From positions 1-52,911 of the IMG/VR virus record IMGVR_UViG_3300032242_000759: a stretch of DNA of 52,911 bases. The stretch is one strand, 5' to 3'. Position 1 is the first letter of the stretch. Every line of letters starts with the position of its first letter. The stretch is from a virus. Positions 46,416-52,911 of the stretch are shown here, piece after piece. The notes under the pieces were generated by a model that saw only the letters and a list, made by a program, of their open reading frames with translations, made no database searches and had not been told where the DNA came from. Made by a program: the position numbers and the translations under genes.

Positions 46416-49037
46416 ATGAGTGGACAAGTAACCATCCTTCAACTACCAACAGCAGGAGCCTTAACTGGTTCCGAGTCTGTTCCTGTCGTACAAAATGGCG
46501 TGACGGTTCAGACCACCACGGGCGCGATTGCCGGGGCTGGTGCACTGAATTACCCATTCCTGACTGTTGGCTCGACGGCTGGTCTTCCGCAGGCCCGATA
46601 CATCACCACCAACGCTGGTCTGTCGGTGACCGATGGCGGTGCTGGTAGCACTCTGCAAGTTAATTTGCTTGGAGCCGCTCTGTCGTTAAATTCAAGTGGG
46701 ACAGGCATTCAGGTCAAGACCAACTCAAACACCGTCACAGCGCGGTCTATTGGGGTCGGCACGGGCCTTTCGATTGCAAACCCTACTGGGGTGGCAGGTG
46801 ACCCAACAATCAGCTTAGGAACCTTCCTACAGCAGTTTGTGTCCTTGACTGGCACGGGCATGTTGGCGATCCAAAGTGGCACCGTTGCTAAGGTCAACAT
46901 CGTCCCGACTAGTAGTCAGACTACCATTTTGAATGGCAATGGAGCCGCAGATGTGCAAGTCGGAATTGCCGACAATGCTGTTTTGCCGGGCACCGGAAGC
47001 GTGACTTTGCCAATTGGCACTTCAGCACAGCGTTCTGGTTCTGCTGGCGCGATCCGTTACAACTCCAGCCTTCAGCAGTTTGAAGGCCAGACCAACACAG
47101 GTTGGAACCAGTTCTCATTGACTGGTGGCGTGACATCGTTCAATGCTGGCTCTACAGGCTTTACTCCAAATACAGATACCACTGGTGCTGTGACTTTGGC
47201 CGGAACCTTAAACGTCGCAAGTGGCGGCACTGGAACATCCGGTTTGACAGGTTATGTCTACGGTAACGGCTCAGGCATCATGACTGCGTCTACCACCATT
47301 CCAACTACCCGGTTGAGTGGAACCATAACCAATGCTCAATTGACCAACAGCGCAGTGACTTACAACGGCGTGACCGTGTCTCTAGGTGGATCGGGAACAA
47401 TCACTGCGACGGCCACCAATGCATTGACAATTGGCACCGGATTGACTGGCACCAGCTACAACGGTTCAACCGCTGTCACAATTGCCATCGATTCGACCGT
47501 AGCCACATTGACTGGCACCCAGACGTTGACCAACAAAACAATGGATGGTGGATCGAACACGTTCACCAACATTGGCAACAGTTCATTAGTCAACAGTCAG
47601 ATCACGCTGGGTACAACCAATATTGCCCTTGGCGGCACTGCTTTGGCACCCGTGGGGCTCACCAGCGTCACAGTGACTCAGAACCCAACTGGTGCCCTGC
47701 AATTGGCTACCAAGCAGTACGTGGACAATTCAACTGCGGCTGGCCTTGACATTCATCCATCGGTGGTGGGTGATTCTGACTCCAACCTTGCATCGACTTA
47801 TGCACAAGGCGGCACAACCCCAACCATCACGGCCATTGCAAGCGGCACAAATTGCACCTCTGCATCACATGGCTTGTCGGTCAACGACATGGTTGTTCCA
47901 AGTGTCACGGCCAATGGTTTAGTATCTGGCACACCGTACTTTGTTTATTCAGTGGTGGATGCAAACACCATCACGCTGTCTGCAAGTTATGGTGGCACTC
48001 AGATCACCACACTGACCAACGGCTCTGGCCTGACCATCACCACCCGCGCCAACTCTGGTGTGGGCGCGACATTGACATCGACAACCAATGGCCCTTTGAC
48101 AATCGAAGGTTACACCTTTGGATTGAGTGATCGCATTTTGGTTCTTGGTCAAACCAGCGCATTCCAAAACGGTGTGTACACCGTCACTCAAGTAGGTGTG
48201 GCATCAGTCAGCCCATGGATTTTGACTCGCGCAACAGATGGCAATAAATACATTCCCAACAGTGCCAGTGGTCTGGATGTTGGCGCGTATTTCCTCGTTA
48301 CTGGTGGCGGTGATCAGGGTGAGGCATATGTCCTGTCTACCACGGGCATTTTGATCATTGGCACGACCAACCTGACGTTTGCTCAGTTTTCACAAGTCAC
48401 ACCATACACAGCAGGCACAGGCCTGACCCTGACCGGGCAACAGTTCAGCATCAGCAACACTGCGGTGACTGCTGGCGCTTATGGATCAGCCACTCAAGTG
48501 GGCACATTTACCGTCAACGCACAGGGTCAATTGACTTTGGCAGGAAACACCACGGTCACACCTGCTGTCGGATCAATTACAGGCCTTGGTACTGGCGTGG
48601 CGACCGCTCTGGCGGTCAATACAGGCTCTGCTGGCGCTTTTGTGGTCAATGGCGGTGCTTTGGGTACCCCAAGTAGTGGCACGGTCACAAACCTGACTGG
48701 AACAGCCTCAATCAACATCAACGGTACTGTAGGCGCAACTACTGCGACAACAGGGGCATTTACTACGGTCTCAGCGTCCGGTGTCATCACATCAACCGTT
48801 GCGACTGGTACTGCACCATTTACCGTGGCATCAACCACTGCGGTGACAAACCTGACTTCGCAATTTGCAACAAACGCAACAAATACCGGGATCACAGCCG
48901 CATCATCTGGTGCGACCAACTATTTGACTTTCGTAACTGCGACTTCCGGAAACCTCCCACAATTGGTAAACTCGTCGATAACCGCAAACGCCGCAAATGG
49001 CACCATAACAGGTGGTATTGCTGGCGGCGCTTTCTAA
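46416..49037 (+). CDS. Tail fibre-like protein
   Basis: The 873-residue protein is extremely rich in Gly, Thr, Ser, Ala and Val, with repeated beta segments such as TGAVTLAGTL, TLTGTQTLTNKT and GTGTSGLTGY. It starts MSGQVTILQLPTAGALTGSE, a common fibre start that packs against the tail. It contains QNPTGALQLATKQYVDNSTA (an ATKQYVD motif found in many fibres). The end is GTITGGIAGGAF. Fibres recognise the host surface. It shares the S-x-AG-x-TG-TPN-TTGAVTLAGTL block with the next gene. Confidence 0.8.
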   Translation: MSGQVTILQLPTAGALTGSESVPVVQNGVTVQTTTGAIAGAGALNYPFLTVGSTAGLPQARYITTNAGLSVTDGGAGSTLQVNLLGAALSLNSSGTGIQVKTNSNTVTARSIGVGTGLSIANPTGVAGDPTISLGTFLQQFVSLTGTGMLAIQSGTVAKVNIVPTSSQTTILNGNGAADVQVGIADNAVLPGTGSVTLPIGTSAQRSGSAGAIRYNSSLQQFEGQTNTGWNQFSLTGGVTSFNAGSTGFTPNTDTTGAVTLAGTLNVASGGTGTSGLTGYVYGNGSGIMTASTTIPTTRLSGTITNAQLTNSAVTYNGVTVSLGGSGTITATATNALTIGTGLTGTSYNGSTAVTIAIDSTVATLTGTQTLTNKTMDGGSNTFTNIGNSSLVNSQITLGTTNIALGGTALAPVGLTSVTVTQNPTGALQLATKQYVDNSTAAGLDIHPSVVGDSDSNLASTYAQGGTTPTITAIASGTNCTSASHGLSVNDMVVPSVTANGLVSGTPYFVYSVVDANTITLSASYGGTQITTLTNGSGLTITTRANSGVGATLTSTTNGPLTIEGYTFGLSDRILVLGQTSAFQNGVYTVTQVGVASVSPWILTRATDGNKYIPNSASGLDVGAYFLVTGGGDQGEAYVLSTTGILIIGTTNLTFAQFSQVTPYTAGTGLTLTGQQFSISNTAVTAGAYGSATQVGTFTVNAQGQLTLAGNTTVTPAVGSITGLGTGVATALAVNTGSAGAFVVNGGALGTPSSGTVTNLTGTASININGTVGATTATTGAFTTVSASGVITSTVATGTAPFTVASTTAVTNLTSQFATNATNTGITAASSGATNYLTFVTATSGNLPQLVNSSITANAANGTITGGIAGGAF
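46910..46926. repeat. 17-bp palindrome copy 4 (TAGTAGTC-A-GACTACCA)
   Basis: One mismatch between the arms. This copy lies inside the tail fibre gene, where the codons read as ordinary fibre sequence. Confidence 0.7.
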
Positions 49038-49046
49038 GGAAAAAAC

Positions 49047-51728
49047 ATGGCACAAAGTGGATACACCCCGATCCTGATCTACGCAAGCGGCACAGCTACA
49101 AACGTGCCTTTGGCGGCAAACATGACCAGCAGTGCATCGGGCGCTGAGTTGGCATTGAATTATGTTGACGGTAAGCTGTACTACAAAGATAGCGGTGGTG
49201 TTGTGCAAATCCTTGCATCCAAAGCAGGAAACATCAACGTATCGTCTTTCAGTGCTGGCACGACTGGCCTTACTCCCAACACCGCAACCACTGGAGCAGT
49301 GACGTTGGCGGGCACGTTGATTACGTCCAACGGCGGTACTGGACTTTCTTCATACACCGCAGGTGACTTGTCTTACTATGCCTCTGGTACAGCATTGACC
49401 AAGTTAGCTATTGGAACGAACGGATATATCCTTCAATCAACTGGCTCTGCTCCATCATGGGTTGCGGCATCCACAGTGGTTGGTGGCGCGGCTGGTTCCA
49501 ACACTCAAGTTCAATTTAACAACTCTGGTGCTTTAGGTGCGTCTGCAAACTTGACATGGAACGGTTCAACGCTTGCCGTCACTGGAACGCTTACATCTTC
49601 TGGGAATGTTGGCGCGGGAACCACAACTACAAACTACCCCCTGTCGTTCTCAGGTAACAACTCAACGTACCAAGCAACAGGTACGCAAATGGGTTTTGGT
49701 AGTTCTGGGTTCAGCGGATACGGCCCACACATCGGAACGACCAACAGAACCTATGTCCACTTCATTGGTTCGGGTGGCGGCTCTGTACTCAACACTTGGA
49801 TTCATGGATACCAAGTGGGTAACCCAGCGGGTTCTAACTATATTCGTGTTGCTCCCGGCATTTCTGGCAATCCTGTTTCTGGTTTAAGCATTGCAAATGA
49901 CGGTGTTAAATGGTATTACAACGCAAGCAAAACAACTGGCGACCCAGATTACACGCCAACGCTGTATCACACCTTAGATAGCACAGGTCTTACGGTCAGT
50001 GGCCTTATAAATATTGCTGGCGCAAACTGGCTTCAATTTGGTGGCGCAAATACGCTCTATTCATCATCTGGCGTCGGTTTCTTTTTGCAGGCCCCTGATG
50101 TATCAACTACGCCATTAACTATTCGCGGTAGTGGCGGGGCAAATTGGGCAACTTTTTCTTCTACTGGTTTGGGTGTTGGAACAACAACAACTACTTTGGG
50201 TTCAATCAACCTTGCTGGCTCTGCGGCATTGGGCATTACATCAGGCACTACTGGTGATTACTTGTCTTCTGGTGGAGGCAATAACAGTACTTACAACGGC
50301 ATTGCAATTATTTCTAATTCCAGAGGTATTGGCACACAAGCCAACTCTTCACTTCCATCTTGGATTGTAGACATTGGTGGTCGAGGTGCTGACGGTTCTA
50401 CATTCCCAGTAACAACGGCAAACAAGTTTCGTGTTGCTTATGCGGCGGCTGGAACTTCTTTTTACAGCGGTAAAGATGCGTTTTCAGTTGATTCAAGTTT
50501 GCGCATTGGTTTTGGTACGCAAGGAACCACCACTGACCGTTTAATTGATGCTTCTTTTCAAGGCGCAACTACAACTGGCGCAAATCAGTTTGGTATTGTT
50601 TTAAACCCAACATACCCAAACACCGTTACATCAAGTTTATTTAATTTTTACACTGGCGCTAATTTATCTTCTGGGGCAACTTTAACATCTGCTTATGGCG
50701 TATATGTAGAGGCTGGTAACTACAGTGGAAGCACGGTTACAAACAAGTACGGCATCTACCAAGCGGGTGCTGCTGATAGAAATTATTTTGCTGGACAAGT
50801 TGGTATCAACAACACCAACCCTACAACACGACTTGCGGTAACTTTGGCTAATAACGAAGCGGCGTCGATGACTTCAATTTCCGCAGGAACTGGTGCGGTT
50901 GGGCAAAATCAAGGCGAAATTCGAGAACTTGGATTCAATGTAAATAGTTCTGCAAACTTTGTAATTTCAAGCATCGTCACAACATCTTCTGGATGGCGTG
51001 TGGTATTCCGTGGAACGTGGTCAAACAACTACGAGGGTGGAGGACTTACAACCTATGCGCCATACATTGAGTTGAACGCCGCAAACCCTTCAACACCAAT
51101 TGGCTCAAGAACTCTTACCGTCAGTCGAAATGGTAGCGGGTATTTGATTGTTAACTCAACCGACAGTTACTACATTGCATTTGCTGGTACGGTTGAGATT
51201 TATGAAAACCCACAAAGCCAACAGCCACAGCAGTCAATGCGTTTGCTTGGGGGTATTCAGTTTCCCGCAACTGCAAACTTGTCTTCTAATGTCAACACAC
51301 TTGATGACTACGAAGAAGGAACATTTACACCACAAGTTGCTTTTGGTGGTTCTTCTACTGGTATGACGTATTCATATACAAATGGTCAATACAGAAAAAT
51401 TGGCTCGATGGTTTATTTTTGGATAACTGTTTACATTAATGTCAAAGGTTCTGGAACTGGTTCATTCGAATGTTATGGATTGCCATTCATTGGAACAAAC
51501 AGTTATTACAACGAACAAATGGTTACTTGCGGTGAATTTAATAGTGTGTCGTTCCCCGGAAGTGCTTTAAATGCTCGTGTTAATTATTCAAGTGCACAAT
51601 CACAAGTTTCTGCTGTCGGGTTGTTTAGTTACTACGCTTCTGGGGCGGGTCAATATGGTATGCAAAACACAAACTTTACTAACGGTAGTTCATTTGCTTT
51701 TGCAGGTTGCTACACAACGAATCAATAA
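49047..51728 (+). CDS. Tail fibre/host-recognition protein
   Basis: The 893-residue protein is beta-rich with runs of Gly, Thr, Ser, Asn and Tyr. It shares the SFSAGTTGLTPNTATTGAVT block with the upstream fibre. The C-terminal part begins LDDYEEGTFTPQVAF and continues with YTNGQYRKIGSMVYFWITVY, a pattern widely found in the C-terminal receptor-binding ends of tail fibres. It starts 10 bases after the previous stop with AAGG upstream. It likely forms the distal host-binding fibre. Confidence 0.8.
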   Translation: MAQSGYTPILIYASGTATNVPLAANMTSSASGAELALNYVDGKLYYKDSGGVVQILASKAGNINVSSFSAGTTGLTPNTATTGAVTLAGTLITSNGGTGLSSYTAGDLSYYASGTALTKLAIGTNGYILQSTGSAPSWVAASTVVGGAAGSNTQVQFNNSGALGASANLTWNGSTLAVTGTLTSSGNVGAGTTTTNYPLSFSGNNSTYQATGTQMGFGSSGFSGYGPHIGTTNRTYVHFIGSGGGSVLNTWIHGYQVGNPAGSNYIRVAPGISGNPVSGLSIANDGVKWYYNASKTTGDPDYTPTLYHTLDSTGLTVSGLINIAGANWLQFGGANTLYSSSGVGFFLQAPDVSTTPLTIRGSGGANWATFSSTGLGVGTTTTTLGSINLAGSAALGITSGTTGDYLSSGGGNNSTYNGIAIISNSRGIGTQANSSLPSWIVDIGGRGADGSTFPVTTANKFRVAYAAAGTSFYSGKDAFSVDSSLRIGFGTQGTTTDRLIDASFQGATTTGANQFGIVLNPTYPNTVTSSLFNFYTGANLSSGATLTSAYGVYVEAGNYSGSTVTNKYGIYQAGAADRNYFAGQVGINNTNPTTRLAVTLANNEAASMTSISAGTGAVGQNQGEIRELGFNVNSSANFVISSIVTTSSGWRVVFRGTWSNNYEGGGLTTYAPYIELNAANPSTPIGSRTLTVSRNGSGYLIVNSTDSYYIAFAGTVEIYENPQSQQPQQSMRLLGGIQFPATANLSSNVNTLDDYEEGTFTPQVAFGGSSTGMTYSYTNGQYRKIGSMVYFWITVYINVKGSGTGSFECYGLPFIGTNSYYNEQMVTCGEFNSVSFPGSALNARVNYSSAQSQVSAVGLFSYYASGAGQYGMQNTNFTNGSSFAFAGCYTTNQ

Positions 51729-51743
51729 CTGAAAGGAAAAATC

Positions 51744-51998
51744 ATGGCTCTCGAAGAAAAAACATTTATCTCGTCATTTGATTGTTTACCAACTGGAGCA
51801 ATCAGTGTTCGCAAAACAACCCAAGTCTTAAAAGACGGAGCAATTATTTCAGAAACTTATTGGCGTACTATTTTAGGAATCAATGACCCTCAAGCATCTG
51901 CTGTGCTTGACGAACCGTATTACGCCACGATTGCGGCATCTGCTTGGTCGATGACACCTCCAAGCCCAATACCCGTGCCACCTTCGCAAGGAGCCTAA
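51744..51998 (+). CDS. Small protein after the fibre, unknown function
   Basis: The 84-residue protein (MALEEKTFISSFDCLPTGAI ... WSMTPPSPIPVPPSQGA) has a beta-rich body and a Pro-rich tail. It lies between the fibre and another small tail gene. A fibre-attached or fibre-assembly role is possible. It starts after GAAAGGA. Confidence 0.55.
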   Translation: MALEEKTFISSFDCLPTGAISVRKTTQVLKDGAIISETYWRTILGINDPQASAVLDEPYYATIAASAWSMTPPSPIPVPPSQGA

Positions 51999-52000
51999 TC

Positions 52001-52357
52001 ATGTCAGCAACTATTACTTGGGTCATCGAATGGATGCAAGCGTCCACCGCCGAAATCAACGGTCATTCTGAGGTTGTTCTAACCGCAGGCTGGCGCTGTA
52101 ACGGCACGGAAACAACAGGCACTCCTGAAGTGACCTACAACGCAACGTCTTACGGCTCTGCCTCATTTCCTCAGCCAGCAGAAGGCGGCGCGTTCACGCC
52201 CTACGCTTCGCTGACACAGGCGCAAGTTTTGGGCTGGTGCTGGAACAATGGCGTTGACCAATTTACAACTGAAGCGGCTGTTGTCAACCAACTTGACAAC
52301 CAAATCAACCCACCAGTGGTGCAACCGCCCTTGCCTTGGGCAACACCTGCGGCATAA
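52001..52357 (+). CDS. Small tail-associated protein of unknown function
   Basis: The 118-residue protein starts MSATITWVIEWMQASTAEIN and contains VVLTAGWRCNGTETTG and LTQAQVLGWCWNNGVDQFTT. The pattern of a 'WVIEWM' start and a GWCW segment is common in proteins next to tail fibre genes and suggests a fibre-binding or fibre-assembly protein. The start at 52001 is used because AAGGAG lies upstream and it does not overlap the gene before; a longer upstream frame is rejected. Confidence 0.6.
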   Translation: MSATITWVIEWMQASTAEINGHSEVVLTAGWRCNGTETTGTPEVTYNATSYGSASFPQPAEGGAFTPYASLTQAQVLGWCWNNGVDQFTTEAAVVNQLDNQINPPVVQPPLPWATPAA

Positions 52358-52370
52358 TTGAAAAAGGGAA

Positions 52371-52399
52371 GCCACCACCCTATCTTGGTGGCAATTTTC
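52371..52399 (+). terminator. Hairpin after the fibre accessory genes
   Basis: GCCACCA pairs with TGGTGGC around CCCTATCT (52371-52392), followed by AATTTTC. The T-run is short, so it may act as a partial terminator before the lysis genes. Confidence 0.6.
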
Positions 52400-52412
52400 A
52401 TGGAGATGAAAA

Positions 52413-52577
52413 ATGGATGAAATTAAACTGAAAACCGATCTGGTTAACGCAATTCTTCAATATTTGGGCAACCAAAAATTTATTGATGTTGCTCAACTGA
52501 TTCAAGCAATTCAACAGCAAGCGTCGGCACAAGGCGCACAGCCTGCTGCCGCGCCTGAAGCACCAGCGGCTGAATAA
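52413..52577 (+). CDS. Small Gln/Ala-rich protein of unknown function
   Basis: This 54-residue frame (MDEIKLKTDLVNAILQYLGN ... QAIQQQASAQGAQPAAAPEA) starts at ATG 52413 after GGAGATGAAA. It is helical with an Ala/Gln/Pro-rich tail. It precedes the lysis cassette. The tidy spacing supports it as a gene; no family recognised. Confidence 0.55.
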   Translation: MDEIKLKTDLVNAILQYLGNQKFIDVAQLIQAIQQQASAQGAQPAAAPEAPAAE

Positions 52578-52601
52578 GCCAAGTTGAGCGGAGATTGATG
52601 A

Positions 52602-52817
52602 ATGGAAGACACTCACGAACTTGCCACTGAAACCGACAAGAGGTTGAGTGTTCATGAAGCAATCTGCGCTCAACGCTATGAGGGCATACAAGCCCGTTTT
52701 GATGATGGTTCCAAGCGCATGACCAAGATCGAGTACTTGCTGTACGTAGTGATCGCGGCTGTGTTGCTTGGCCCCGGATTTGCCGCAGAATTTGTGAAAA
52801 AAATATTGGGGTTGTAA
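52602..52817 (+). CDS. Small single-span membrane protein (holin or XhlA-like), lysis cassette
   Basis: The 71-residue protein has a charged helix (MEDTHELATETDKRLSVHEA), then one membrane segment (YLLYVVIAAVLLGPGF) and a short basic end. This layout fits XhlA/holin-type lysis proteins. Its stop is directly followed by the start of the next membrane protein (30-296 in the repeated copy). The lysis cassette therefore spans the window junction. Confidence 0.6.
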   Translation: MEDTHELATETDKRLSVHEAICAQRYEGIQARFDDGSKRMTKIEYLLYVVIAAVLLGPGFAAEFVKKILGL

Positions 52818-52911
52818 ATGAATCTCGCTGACGTACTCAAGGCCTTGTTGCCAATACTGGTGGCCTGCATAGGCTGGCTCTTGAGTGAAGTCAGTTCTTT
52901 TCAGACACGCC
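52789..52911. repeat. Direct terminal repeat, right copy
   Basis: Identical to bases 1-123. It shows that the contig closes on itself after 52788 bases. Confidence 0.95.
52818..52911 (+). CDS. Partial copy of the gene at 30 (cut by window end)
   Basis: The ATG at 52818 opens the same reading frame as the gene at 30. It is the same gene seen again through the circular overlap, not a second gene. The remaining codons are at 124-296. Confidence 0.9.
   Translation, partial: MNLADVLKALLPILVACIGWLLSEVSSFQTR

Noticed and set aside
1-52911. Prophage or lysogeny module
   Set aside because: No integrase, excisionase or att-like repeat was found. The single Cro-like protein can be explained by early gene timing.

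Overview
The window is a complete, circularly closed tailed-phage genome of about 52.8 kb. The first 123 bases are repeated exactly as the last 123, so the contig runs once around a circle or permuted genome and re-enters the gene at position 30. The virion genes point to a short-tailed (podovirus-like) virus: a P22/SU10-like portal, a Mu gpT-like HK97-fold capsid protein, SU10/P22-type head-tail adaptors, a gp10-like tail nozzle, large tail fibres, and large internal 'ejection' proteins in place of a tape measure and tail tube. There is no integrase, so a strictly lytic lifestyle is likely, although a small Cro-like regulator is present. The single-stranded DNA-binding protein with a DDDIPF tail, the M15 lysin, the spanin/holin-like genes and TonB-box-like peptides all suggest a Gram-negative host. 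Base composition near 50% GC would fit a freshwater betaproteobacterium, but that is only a guess.

Layout. (1) 29161 to the window end and on through 1-15043 is one long rightward late region: terminase small and large subunits, a gp88-domain protein, portal, a GroES-like co-chaperonin, scaffold, decoration and major capsid proteins, structural proteins, an adaptor, tail fibres, the lysis cassette (small membrane proteins, holin, M15A endolysin), a second adaptor, a glycine-rich structural protein and the tail nozzle. Then comes an unexpected acyl-carrier-protein plus ketosynthase pair, followed by four large internal proteins. Tandem terminators end this region at about 15.1 kb. (2) 15188-17458 is a leftward early operon: two small proteins, a RecB/Cas4-like exonuclease, an unknown protein and the SSB. 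(3) 17574-29114 is a rightward early/middle region: Cro-like regulator, ParB-like protein, DEAD/DEAH helicase, Toprim primase, a non-coding RNA locus, 2OG-oxygenase-like protein, RuvC-like resolvase, Ref-like HNH nuclease and many small unknown genes. No DNA or RNA polymerase gene is present.

Regulation. A 17-bp palindrome (TCTAA-N7-TTAGA) recurs in front of at least six early transcription units. It overlaps an extended -10 (TGTTAGAAT or TGTTAGACT), which suggests a small regulon controlled by the phage's Cro-like protein. Three of these units also share a 5' leader with a short hairpin. A second, unrelated 17-bp palindrome (TGGTAGTC-N-GACTACCA) occurs four times around the genome.

Most striking region: about 5.4-12.2 kb. 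An acyl carrier protein with an intact DSL phosphopantetheine site and a ketosynthase with an intact Cys-His-Lys-His set are translationally coupled inside the virion operon. Right behind them lies a 965-residue internal protein. It carries nine tandem copies of LPPVTVTGK, which resembles a TonB box, alternating with CCC clusters. The next ejection-type protein ends in further Cys clusters. I suggest that a lipid or acyl modification, or a TonB-dependent entry mechanism, may be encoded here. This is inference and would need the tests listed.
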